This document shows, one piece after another, positions 32,621 through 40,156 of a DNA stretch of 47,628 nt. The translations under genes were made by a program, and so were the position numbers. Numbering within the stretch: position 1 is the first letter of the stretch; every line of letters begins with the position of its first letter. The stretch comes from MGIIb-O2 sp964003245. Lineage in GTDB: Archaea > Thermoplasmatota > Poseidoniia > Poseidoniales > Thalassarchaeaceae. The DNA lies in assembly GCA_964003245.1 (NCBI GenBank), contig CAXFIU010000005.1, positions 1 through 47,628 of the forward strand. The letters run 5' to 3'. The notes beneath the pieces were generated by a model. The model saw only the letters and a program-made list of their open reading frames with translations. It had not been told where the DNA came from and made no database searches.

Positions 32621-33355
32621 TCATAGGAATTGATAATAAAAAATAATTGCCATCAATGAACCGGAAAATGTTGCAAGAAAATTTACACTATGTTTTCCGA
32701 GATAACCTCTATTCTCTAACACCGCCCCTAGAAGTGAATCGACTTGACACCCAAGCCAACCTATTAGTGACAACAGAGAAAGAAGTTGTATTTCAGAAAT
32801 TTTAGAATCATCAGGAGAAAAAATTACTCCAACAATTGAAATAATAATTGCACCGAATAATGCTGCTACGGTACCTGTTGGGGACATACCTCCATTGGTT
32901 CCGGCGGGAACAGACTGCAAAGTTGTGATACTTCTAGTCCTAATATCTAGTGATCCGATTTCGGATGCTAAAGTGTCAGATAAGGCCACAGATATACTTG
33001 CTATAGCTGCAAAATAAATCCATTCTTGACCGGGGAAAATGAAGTTGTATATCGCCACTATGGAGACTGCCCCCCCATTAGCCAAGACATTTTTCCAACT
33101 CCTAAGTCCTTCATTTGCCTCTTCCAATGAAAGTAGTTTCTTTTCTTCTAACTTCCATTTTGTAGCTAAAGATCCTATTATTAGGAATGTGAATAGAGAA
33201 ATCAACCAAGTCCAATGACCCATTAACGATACTGTGAAACCTGTTAATGTGGCTGCAAATAAGCCACTATTATCTAATAGGTCTCTGACCTTTGAAATCA
33301 GTAATAGAGATAAGACAAGGCCAATAGAAATAATTTGGTCGTCTCCTATATCCAT
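32621..33355 (-). CDS. DUF92 / phytyl-phosphate-kinase-like membrane protein
   Basis: 244 aa, about six to seven TM segments. The segment SVALSDTLASEIGSLDIRTR then ITTLQSVPAGTNGGMSPTGT matches the DUF92 signature (SDTLASEIG ... PPGTxGGxSxxGT) shared with plant VTE6, a phytyl-phosphate kinase. In archaea the substrate is not established; a prenyl-phosphate kinase role is inferred from the family. 39 bp lie between it and the next minus-strand gene. Confidence 0.8.
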   Translation of the reverse strand: MDIGDDQIISIGLVLSLLLISKVRDLLDNSGLFAATLTGFTVSLMGHWTWLISLFTFLIIGSLATKWKLEEKKLLSLEEANEGLRSWKNVLANGGAVSIVAIYNFIFPGQEWIYFAAIASISVALSDTLASEIGSLDIRTRSITTLQSVPAGTNGGMSPTGTVAALFGAIIISIVGVIFSPDDSKISEIQLLSLLSLIGWLGCQVDSLLGAVLENRGYLGKHSVNFLATFSGSLMAIIFYYQFL

Positions 33356-33423
33356 GGTGATTCCAGTCTTTCTGCGACGAGGGGGGGGTCATCAAAGATT
33401 CGGAAGGAAATGTGAGTTAATTG

Positions 33424-35028
33424 TTAGTTACTAATATCTGAGATTGTGCTGACTCCTCTCATAAGCAAGGAAGATACAAAAAGAACGACAATTACTAGGA
33501 AAATAATCAAAAGTAGTGTGAGTAGAATAATCACATCCTCACTGAGACCAATTATTATACCAATTTCCCAAAGAATGAATGATGAACCATTCCATAATGA
33601 ATGCCCAGCAATCGCAATTAGGAGACCTAAAATGATTGATTTAGGAGGAATAATTTTCAATTTTTGTACAGAATTAGATTCTTCAGTGTCGTTTCCGGAT
33701 ATCATAATCGATTTATTGCTATAAATTTGTTCGGGCAGTATCCACCACATTGGATTATTAGCAATTAGGGAGGTAGAGATTTTTTCAGAATTATCCTCAG
33801 AAACTGTCCAATTAGTTACATCAGAAGGTTTTTTTGCCTCTTCAAGAGCAGTTAACATAGTATACTCTATACCATCAAATCCAGATACATCGCCATCCAT
33901 ATCAACATCAATTCCTATACTCTCAATAATATCCATTGATTTAGATGAAAGATTTTTGATAATAAAAATTACTTTTGCTTTATTCGCAGGATTGCTTATC
34001 CACCAACCCAAAGCCGCACCACTAAATGAGGTCCATACTGCATGACCAGGAATTGAACCAATTCCTCTAATTAATGATGTCAGAAATAATCCTGTAAATC
34101 CTCCTTCTCCATATGACATTAAGAGATATCCAAAATTTTCAGCAATAGCAAATCCTAAACCAACTGTGAAACCAACTTGGAAACCCGTTTTAGGGCCTTT
34201 GATTGAAGAAATAAAGCACAATACTGCTAAAAACTTGAAAATTTCTTCTCCAATTGGAGCACTAAATGTGGAAACGATAAACATCTCCGTATCACTTGAC
34301 CAAGATGAAGGTACTAAAGCCGGAGTTAACCAACTATTAATGAGAATTGCAGGAATTCCCGCTGCCATTCCCGCTATTAACCATGATTCTGCATCTCTCA
34401 AACGAGTAGGTAGGCCTATCCAAGATGTTGATGATGCCCACCAAGCATAAACTGGAATGGAAAATAAAATTAAAGTCATTGGTAAAGCCATGACCAAGGA
34501 AAGAATCAACCCTAAATCTCCACCTATTATCTCAATTATTGCTATCACAAAAGAAATACAAAGACAAATGGCAAAAATAACCCATATCCAAAATGAAGGG
34601 GGTGTATCAATTATAGAATCATCTCTAACAAGAAATCGACTCATTTTCGTAGGATTAGGGGTCTGAATTGAACCGCCCTCAGGAATTGGATGAGCATACA
34701 TGCCACTCTCATCAGATGTTAATAATCTAACTTCGATTAGTTTGGGACGATGTAGGAAAATCAGAAAACCAATACATGGGAAAGTTACGAAACTACATCC
34801 AATAACATATAATGGTTCGCCGTCAAGAATACCAATAAGCTGAGCTGAAAATGCTTGGACGAGAAAAACCATGATCAATGAATTAGCAACTAAAGAAAAA
34901 TATCTCTTAAAAGGTCTGCTAGTCCTAGATAATTGAAAATCATCAGGAGCTGAATTCAAAGAAGTTGGTTCTAGTAAACGTAATTTCCGACCCTGATTGT
35001 CAGTTACTATTCTATCCAATATATTCAC
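33424..35028 (-). CDS. PrsW-family intramembrane protease homologue
   Basis: 534 aa multi-pass protein. The PrsW/CPBP-like glutamic membrane protease motifs are present: APIGEEIFKFL (EExxK), GLGFAIAENFGYLL (ExN), RGIGSIPGHAVWTSF (H) and, later, IAIAGHSLWNG (HxxWN). In bacteria PrsW begins the signalling cleavage of anti-sigma factors; archaea lack that pathway, so the substrate is unknown. A cytosolic insertion of about 110 residues separates the last two motifs and contains a DVDMDGDVSGFDG segment resembling a calcium-binding loop. Start ATG 35028, preceded at 35037 by AAGGTGAAT. Confidence 0.82.
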   Translation of the reverse strand: MNILDRIVTDNQGRKLRLLEPTSLNSAPDDFQLSRTSRPFKRYFSLVANSLIMVFLVQAFSAQLIGILDGEPLYVIGCSFVTFPCIGFLIFLHRPKLIEVRLLTSDESGMYAHPIPEGGSIQTPNPTKMSRFLVRDDSIIDTPPSFWIWVIFAICLCISFVIAIIEIIGGDLGLILSLVMALPMTLILFSIPVYAWWASSTSWIGLPTRLRDAESWLIAGMAAGIPAILINSWLTPALVPSSWSSDTEMFIVSTFSAPIGEEIFKFLAVLCFISSIKGPKTGFQVGFTVGLGFAIAENFGYLLMSYGEGGFTGLFLTSLIRGIGSIPGHAVWTSFSGAALGWWISNPANKAKVIFIIKNLSSKSMDIIESIGIDVDMDGDVSGFDGIEYTMLTALEEAKKPSDVTNWTVSEDNSEKISTSLIANNPMWWILPEQIYSNKSIMISGNDTEESNSVQKLKIIPPKSIILGLLIAIAGHSLWNGSSFILWEIGIIIGLSEDVIILLTLLLIIFLVIVVLFVSSLLMRGVSTISDISN

Positions 35029-35143
35029 CTTGGAAGCCGCTCAGATCGCCCATCACTCGCGATACCCAAGGTATCCGGTGCGGTTCCTCATCACTGCGAC
35101 AATGATGGCGGAGAGATTGTGACATATTGGATTTACGATAAAA

Positions 35144-35329
35144 TCAAGCAATAGCGCCACATGCTCCACAATAAATCTCTTTCCGAGTATTATCTTTCTG
35201 CATACTCCATTCCCCACAAGCAGGACATGGAGGAAGACCTCTCTCACTTGGAGATACTAAGGGCCCTCGACGAGGCTTCTTTTTTGAAGGTTTAAACCAA
35301 CCTTTTTTCGGCCTTCTGACTTTGGGCAT
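35144..35329 (-). CDS. Small basic zinc-ribbon protein (61 aa)
   Basis: Reading from ATG 35329 the protein starts MPKVRRPKKGWFKPSKKKPR and ends with two CxxC knuckles, CPACGEW and YCGACGAIA, about 19 residues apart, a probable zinc ribbon. The basic N-terminus suggests nucleic acid or ribosome binding. A longer reading from an ATG at 35416 would overlap the start of the divergent oxidase gene and adds a non-basic segment, so the shorter form is preferred. Family not recognised. Confidence 0.65.
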   Translation of the reverse strand: MPKVRRPKKGWFKPSKKKPRRGPLVSPSERGLPPCPACGEWSMQKDNTRKEIYCGACGAIA

Positions 35330-35414
35330 ACTATAACCTGTACATTCTAAAGGTTCAATCATTAAGATTGTTATCATACCGACTAGATGATTTACTGTAC
35401 CTCTATTCCAACTC

Positions 35415-36356
35415 ATGGAAATTACCGTACTAGGAGCGGGAGTTTCAGGACTAACAACCGCAATTAGACTTCTAGAAGATGGATGGAAAGTCAGACTCTT
35501 TGCAAAAAATATGAGCCCGAATACTGTTTCTGATGTTGCTGCAGCATGGTGGTATCCATTTCTTGCAGAGCCAGTTGAGAAAACAAATAAATGGTCCTCA
35601 GAAACATTCTATGAATTAATTAGGCTGAAAGATGAAGAAAATGTTGAATGTATCACAATGCGTTTAGGAAGAGAATATTTGAAACAAAAATGTGAATTGC
35701 CAGGATGGAGTTCAGAAATACCTCATTTCAGAGTTCTTAAAGAAAATGAAATAATTAGTGGATATAATTTTGGTTGGGAGATTGAGGCCCCAGTTATTGA
35801 AATGAATCATTACATGCCTTGGTTACTTTCTAAATTTGAAAAATTGGGCGGTTATTATGAATTGAAAGAATTCTCTACATTGCAAGAAGTACCAGGAGAA
35901 ATAATAGTGAATTGTTGCGGCCTAGGAGGAAGGGATTTGTGTGATGATAATGAGCTAAGGCCTGTTAGAGGACAAGTAATCTATATCAAACAAGATCCAG
36001 GATTTGGAAGATTCGATCAAAAACCTGAAACACTGACTTATACAATTCCTCGAAGAGATGTTACAGTACTAGGAGGAACTGCTCAGAAAGATGACTGGGA
36101 AGAAAATATTAGATTAGAAGATAATGAATATATTCTTTCGAAATGTGAAGAGTTATGGCCAGAATTAGATAGAAGAAATATTGTTGGAACAGCCGTTGGT
36201 CTAAGGCCTTCTCGCTACGAAGTAAGATTGGAAGAAGAAGAATTAGATGGAAGAAAAGTGATTCACAATTATGGCCATGGAGGCGCCGGAGTAACCCTTT
36301 CTTGGGGTTGTGCTGATGAGGTTGTCAGAATGATTAAAATCAGTATGAAGATTTAG
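35415..36356 (+). CDS. D-amino-acid oxidase-like flavoenzyme
   Basis: 313 aa FAD enzyme of the DAO/DAAO family. N-terminal Rossmann motif VLGAGVSGLTTAI, LRPVRGQVIYIK (RGQ loop near the flavin), and the C-terminal HNYGHGGAGVTLSWGCA with RPSRYEVRLE just before match eukaryotic and bacterial D-amino-acid oxidases closely. Such enzymes oxidise D-amino acids to keto acids and ammonia. Catalytic Arg (LRPSR) and Tyr residues are present. Its gene overlaps tail to tail with glutamine synthetase by 17 bp, and released ammonia could feed that enzyme (inference). The start ATG is 35415. Confidence 0.88.
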   Translation: MEITVLGAGVSGLTTAIRLLEDGWKVRLFAKNMSPNTVSDVAAAWWYPFLAEPVEKTNKWSSETFYELIRLKDEENVECITMRLGREYLKQKCELPGWSSEIPHFRVLKENEIISGYNFGWEIEAPVIEMNHYMPWLLSKFEKLGGYYELKEFSTLQEVPGEIIVNCCGLGGRDLCDDNELRPVRGQVIYIKQDPGFGRFDQKPETLTYTIPRRDVTVLGGTAQKDDWEENIRLEDNEYILSKCEELWPELDRRNIVGTAVGLRPSRYEVRLEEEELDGRKVIHNYGHGGAGVTLSWGCADEVVRMIKISMKI

Positions 36357-37356
36357 TAGTACTAATCACCACTGCACCAATCTTGTAAGGATCACCGTTT
36401 GATGCAGGTCTTCTATCTTCAAGTCGACCTTTCCATCCATCTTCAATTGTACCAATAGGAATTCTTATCGATGCTCCGCGGTCAGAAGGACCATAGGAAA
36501 ACTGATCAATTGACTGAGTCTCATGTAACCCAGTAAGACGTTGTTCATTGTGAGCACCATAAACAGACATGTGGGCATCGATATTCCTGCCAAAAGCTTC
36601 ACAAATATTTGTGAAAAGTTCCTCGCCACCTTCATCTCTCATTCTACCGTCACTAAAATTGACGTGCATTCCTGAACCATTCCAATCTCCTTTGATCGGT
36701 TTAGGGTGATATTCAATGTAGTACCCATATTTCTCAGTTAACCTGTCTAATAGATATCGTGCCACCCACAATTCGTCGCCTGCTTGTTTGGCACCCTTAG
36801 CAAAGATCTGAAATTCCCATTGCCCACATGCAACCTCTTGATTGATTCCTTCAAAATTAATACCGGCTTCTAGACATAAATCTGCATGTTCTTCAACAAG
36901 ACCTCTTCCATGAGTGTTTTTGCCGCCGACAGAACAGTAGTAAAGTCCTTGCGGACCAGGGTAACCGCCTACAGGAAATCCTAGAGGGAGCTGTGTTTCG
37001 ACATCCATGATAAAATATTCTTGTTCATAGCCAAACCAAAAATCTTCATCGTCTTCTTCTATTGTTGCTCTGCCATTGCTTGGATGAGGGGAACCGTCAG
37101 CATTCAAAACTTCACACATGACAAGGAAACCATCAATTCTCTGAGGATCGGGAAAAATTGCTACGGGTTTCAATAAACAATCGGAACTACCTCCTTCAGC
37201 TTGTCGTGTAGATGAACCATCGAATGACCACATAGGGCAGTCTTCAACATTTCCTGTAAAATTTTTCCTGACTAATGTTTTACTTCTCATATTCTGAGTA
37301 GGTTCATACCCATCTAACCATATATATTCTAATTTCGCTCTATCTATTGTTGCCAT
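36340..37356 (-). CDS. glnII: Type II (eukaryotic-type) glutamine synthetase
   Basis: Fixes ammonia on glutamate with ATP. The sequence is of GSII rather than archaeal GSI type: YIWLDGYEPTQNMRSKTLVR, WSFDGSSTRQAEGGSSDCLL, WFGYEQEYFIMD, VACGQWEFQIF, GDWNGSGMHVNFS and SYGPSDRGASIRIP, about 338 aa. I choose ATG 37356 (MATIDRAKLEY) over an upstream ATG at 37413 which adds residues with no homology. A GSII gene in archaea implies an ancient transfer from bacteria or a shared ancestral gene; the phylogeny cannot be settled here. Stop overlaps the D-amino-acid oxidase gene. Confidence 0.95.
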   Translation of the reverse strand: MATIDRAKLEYIWLDGYEPTQNMRSKTLVRKNFTGNVEDCPMWSFDGSSTRQAEGGSSDCLLKPVAIFPDPQRIDGFLVMCEVLNADGSPHPSNGRATIEEDDEDFWFGYEQEYFIMDVETQLPLGFPVGGYPGPQGLYYCSVGGKNTHGRGLVEEHADLCLEAGINFEGINQEVACGQWEFQIFAKGAKQAGDELWVARYLLDRLTEKYGYYIEYHPKPIKGDWNGSGMHVNFSDGRMRDEGGEELFTNICEAFGRNIDAHMSVYGAHNEQRLTGLHETQSIDQFSYGPSDRGASIRIPIGTIEDGWKGRLEDRRPASNGDPYKIGAVVISTTKSSY

Positions 37357-37585
37357 AATCACTCGCCTGAGTACTAGGCTTATTATTTGTTCGATTGAAG
37401 AAATATTAGGCATCGGAGTACCTTATATGGCAATATAATTTATAAATATTATACATTTGTATACTAATTACTATATTTTTTACGATTATGTCTTTTTATT
37501 TTATTTCCGGATTATAAAAAATCGAACAAATGAATATTTCGAAAATATATTGACATATATGAAAAAAACAAGAAATAAGATTTGA
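37357..37585. other. AT-rich intergenic region upstream of glutamine synthetase
   Basis: A 229-bp AT-rich stretch with several TATA-like strings (TATATGG, TTTATAAATATTATACA, CATATATTGACATATATG near 37550) between glutamine synthetase and tRNA-Ala. No ORF of substance or tRNA-like fold is seen; it presumably carries the glutamine synthetase promoter and the 3' termination signal of tRNA-Ala. Confidence 0.5.
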
Positions 37586-37662
37586 TGGTGGACGAGCCGA
37601 GATTTGAACTCGGGGCCTCTTCTTAGCCAAAGAAGCGCGCTTCCAAGCTGCGCCACACGCCC
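37586..37662 (-). tRNA. tRNA-Ala(GGC), no intron
   Basis: Acceptor GGGCGTG pairs with CTCGTCC, including G3-U70, the universal alanine identity pair. D-stem GCGC/GCGC, anticodon stem CTTCT/AGAAG with loop TTGGCTA (anticodon GGC), T-arm CCGAG-TTCAAAT-CTCGG. Discriminator A at 37589 and CCA encoded at 37586-37588. Residue 37 is U and residues 6/67 form a U-U mismatch, both uncommon. Confidence 0.93.
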
Positions 37663-37715
37663 AATAAACACCGGACTTACGACGGCCATTTAAGGAGAAT
37701 GGAATAGGCAAGGGT

Positions 37716-38270
37716 ATGGACGGCGCGGGGGGAGATAGGATAGAAGGCGGACAATTACCTACTAATCCTGACTTTCCGAAAGAGTTGATTGATTTATTGA
37801 AAGGGAAAATAAACAAAAAAGATGCCCCTTTTCTAAAATATCTGGAAAAAAATATCACTATGATTTGGATTGATGAGGATGATTCGAGATTGGGTATGAC
37901 TCGTTTTGAGTATAATGCGAATGAGCTATTCAGAAGAAGAAAAATGAGATTGTCATGTGGACCTGTCACTATAGGACTTAACCCTATTTTGAATAGAGAC
38001 AGGGCTCTTTACAGGCATACTCTAGCTCACGAACTTTTGCACGCATCCGGTTTATTAGATCATGGGGAAATACATGCTAACTTAGTCGCAGAGATTGCCC
38101 CGCCGCCAAAGTTATCCGATTCTCTGGTATTGCAAGAAATGAGAGAAAGAGTGCTTGAGAAATTGCCAGAGAGACAATGGATATGTGGCGATTGTGGCTA
38201 TACTTGGGAAAGAAAGAGAGTTACCATGCCTGCTAGGTGCCCGAAATGTGCTAAACCGTTCAAGTCATGA
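37716..38270 (+). CDS. HExxH zinc metalloprotease with C-terminal zinc ribbon
   Basis: 184 aa. The centre reads LAHELLHASGLLDHGEIHAN (residues about 110-129): HELLH supplies two zinc ligands and Glu catalysis, and the AxG then LLD matches the HExxHxxGxxD form of snapalysin-like metzincins; a further HGEIH follows. The C-terminus is a zinc ribbon (WICGDCGYTWERKR and RCPKCAK), an arrangement also found in SprT/Spartan-like proteases that remove DNA-protein crosslinks. Either family is possible, with SprT-like favoured by the C-terminal ribbon. Upstream is tRNA-Ala on the opposite strand. Confidence 0.7.
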   Translation: MDGAGGDRIEGGQLPTNPDFPKELIDLLKGKINKKDAPFLKYLEKNITMIWIDEDDSRLGMTRFEYNANELFRRRKMRLSCGPVTIGLNPILNRDRALYRHTLAHELLHASGLLDHGEIHANLVAEIAPPPKLSDSLVLQEMRERVLEKLPERQWICGDCGYTWERKRVTMPARCPKCAKPFKS

Positions 38271-38309
38271 AACGCATAATCATAATATGGAATACGTATA
38301 CGGTCGTAC

Positions 38310-39086
38310 ATGGAAATACCTACCAACATGTCAGAGATTGAAGACTTGTTCAGATTAGTGGTTGAAGAATCGTATCCCACTTTAGGAGCAATAGTTGCAA
38401 TTTCTGTTTACTCGGTTTTTGTTTTTATTTTCTACAGAGCATTGGCCAAGAGAGATCTTATTACACTAAATCTAGATCATTATTCAGATAATCTTTCGGG
38501 AAGAGTCAAGAAGTATGCAAGAACTATGATTTTTGTTTTGCAATATATTGTTGTCGTTCCAGTATTGATTACATTCTGGACTCTAGTTCTGGCAATAATC
38601 CTGACACTATTATCGCCAGATGCTGATCATTCAAGAAACGCATTGATAGCAACCTCAGTAGTTGGTGCTGTAAGAATTCTTTCTTATTGGACTGAGGATT
38701 TATCTAGAGATGTGGCGAAAATGTTACCTTTTGGAGTACTAGGTGTATTCTTAGTAGGGGATGCGCAAGTTCAAATTTCTGAGATTGAAGAATTATTCAA
38801 TGGTTTGAATGAAATCGCCACATCCTTCATCAGTAGCCTATTTCTTATTGCAGTATTGGAAAGTATTCTTAGGAGTTTGTCCGCAATGATAAATATATTT
38901 TCTTTGAGAAGAAAGAATCTACGACAAAAGAAAGAAATTGCGAAAAAAACTGGTAGAACTGTCAAAGACATTCGGACAGACATATTAGACGATGGAGAGC
39001 TAAATTACAGTGCTGGAGAAGATGTAAACCAAATGCAAGAGGTATTAGAAGACGCTGTAGATGTACTTCTTCAGGAAAATGTTTGA
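38310..39086 (+). CDS. Predicted membrane protein of unknown function
   Basis: 258 aa. Four to five hydrophobic segments: IVAISVYSVFVFIFYRAL, MIFVLQYIVVVPVLITFWTL then VLAIILTLL, LIATSVVGAVRIL and ATSFISSLFLIAVL. A basic coiled segment (SLRRKNLRQKKEIAKKTGR) and an acidic tail complete the protein. A CATAATATGG string 28 bp before the ATG could be the TATA box of a leaderless transcript. No family recognised. Confidence 0.7.
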   Translation: MEIPTNMSEIEDLFRLVVEESYPTLGAIVAISVYSVFVFIFYRALAKRDLITLNLDHYSDNLSGRVKKYARTMIFVLQYIVVVPVLITFWTLVLAIILTLLSPDADHSRNALIATSVVGAVRILSYWTEDLSRDVAKMLPFGVLGVFLVGDAQVQISEIEELFNGLNEIATSFISSLFLIAVLESILRSLSAMINIFSLRRKNLRQKKEIAKKTGRTVKDIRTDILDDGELNYSAGEDVNQMQEVLEDAVDVLLQENV

Positions 39087-39127
39087 TGTGTAGGGTTCAT
39101 CAAAGAGATACTGTCCCGTCAGCCCAA

Positions 39128-39204
39128 GGGCGATTGGTGTAGTCTGGATATCATATCGGCCTTCTAAGCCGATGACATGGGTTCGAATCCTGTATCGCCC
39201 ACCA
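39128..39204 (+). tRNA. tRNA-Arg(TCT), no intron
   Basis: Acceptor GGGCGAT/ATCGCCC, D-arm GTGT...ATC, anticodon stem TCGGC/GCCGA with loop CTTCTAA (anticodon TCT), T-arm CATGG-GTTCGAAT-CCTG. Discriminator A at 39201 and CCA encoded at 39202-39204. A T-run follows at 39212-39220. Confidence 0.95.
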
Positions 39205-39209
39205 CTAAA

Positions 39210-39222
39210 GATTTTTTTTTGA
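39210..39222 (+). terminator. Oligo-T transcription terminator after tRNA-Arg
   Basis: A run of nine or ten T residues (GATTTTTTTTTTGAC-like) begins 8 nt after the tRNA 3' end. Archaeal RNA polymerase terminates on such T-runs. No stable hairpin accompanies it. Confidence 0.55.
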
Positions 39223-39285
39223 CACTCTAGAATTATCTATTACAATACAAATCGCTCATATAGGGGCAGTAGGTCGGCGGGCTGC

Positions 39286-39393
39286 ATGAAGCGAGGTTCA
39301 CGTGCCTGGAAGAAGCAAGGAAACCAACGCTGGAAATGGCGTAAGAAGAAGCTTCGTCGCCGAAAAGCATCTAGAAAGAGAGCAAAACAGTGA
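39286..39393 (+). CDS. rpl41e: Ribosomal protein L41e (eL41), 35 aa
   Basis: ATG 39286 opens a 35-codon frame with MKRGSRAWKKQGNQ then RWKWRKKKLRRRKASRKRAKQ. The last 21 residues match the single basic helix of eL41 (RAKWRKKRMRRLKRKRRK-type); the first 14 are an extra basic N-terminal extension. Codons use many CGT/CGC Arg as in the ribosomal operon. A CATATAGG string at 39258-39265 fits a TATA box for a leaderless transcript starting at about the ATG. Too short for ordinary ORF scans; identity rests on composition and the RWKWRKKK core. Confidence 0.85.
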   Translation: MKRGSRAWKKQGNQRWKWRKKKLRRRKASRKRAKQ

Positions 39394-39451
39394 TTTTACT
39401 GATTTTTTGGCTTTCCCGAATTATTCCTTTTAGGAATGAAAAAGAATTCTT

Positions 39452-40129
39452 CTAGATTTTAGAAATTAAATCATTCAGAGACATTCGTGGATTATCAACT
39501 TTAGTTACTCCGCTAGCTAAAAGAACTCCCGAAGTTCCTAAATTAATTGCTGTGATGACATCGTCACCATTTTTCACACCTGCGCCACATAGAATTCCTA
39601 CATCTTTACTGACTTCACGTATAGCAGCGGCAGTTCCACTAACAATATCTGGATCCGCAGTAGTTACTGAAATTTCTCCTCCAATTAATTCAGGAGGTTC
39701 TACCGCTACATAATTAGGCTCTAATGCTGATAATGCTCTTGCTTCATCAATGTCTGCAGCGCACGCACACACAGTGAAGTCCTCTGGGACACTATCTAGG
39801 AGCATTGCAATGTGCTCAATAGAAACTTTATGCTCTGCATGATTAATCAAAGTTCCTTTAGCCCCTCTACATATAGCTGTTTCAGGATGTAACCAACCTG
39901 TGTTGGATCCAAAGTTAATAGGATCTAAGTGCTGAGTCCAAACTTCTAAATTAGGTGCGGCGGAAACAACAGAAGATAGGTCAAAAGCGGATACCACTGC
40001 AATCATTCTAGCATCTGTCTCTATATCTTGCATAATCATTGCTAATTCTTCAGCAGCAACGCCGTGCGCCTCTTGATAAGTTTTGAAATTAACAACAATT
40101 AGCGTGTCCTTCATAGAACTGCGAGACAT
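39452..40129 (-). CDS. tpiA: Triosephosphate isomerase (archaeal type)
   Basis: Interconverts dihydroxyacetone phosphate and glyceraldehyde 3-phosphate. 225 aa, the short archaeal form. VVNFKTYQEA holds the catalytic Lys, GTLINHAEHK the catalytic His (with an Asn-His-Ala in place of the eukaryotic GHSERR), VAVEPPELIGG the catalytic Glu loop, and LCGAGVKNGDDV, then GVLLASGV, bind phosphate. Start at 40129 or at the ATG five codons later (40114) cannot be decided. Faces L41e, 58 bp away. Confidence 0.96.
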   Translation of the reverse strand: MSRSSMKDTLIVVNFKTYQEAHGVAAEELAMIMQDIETDARMIAVVSAFDLSSVVSAAPNLEVWTQHLDPINFGSNTGWLHPETAICRGAKGTLINHAEHKVSIEHIAMLLDSVPEDFTVCACAADIDEARALSALEPNYVAVEPPELIGGEISVTTADPDIVSGTAAAIREVSKDVGILCGAGVKNGDDVITAINLGTSGVLLASGVTKVDNPRMSLNDLISKI

Positions 40130-40156
40130 AATACCGATATGATGATGACGGATGAA

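Noticed and set aside
33380..33392. Run of eight G residues between the DUF92 and PrsW genes
   Set aside because: Intergenic homopolymer with no frame depending on it; could be a sequencing artefact or phase-variable tract but nothing supports the latter.
35055..35110. Box C/D-like RNA (GTGATGA ... GTGATGG ... CTGA on the minus strand) with hairpin 35061-35075
   Set aside because: Only 5 nt separate the second C-like box from CTGA, too short for a guide, and no D' box is present; left as a plain hairpin between genes.
37496..37969. Minus-strand ORF of 157 codons
   Set aside because: It runs through tRNA-Ala and antisense to the metalloprotease start; no family pattern in its translation.
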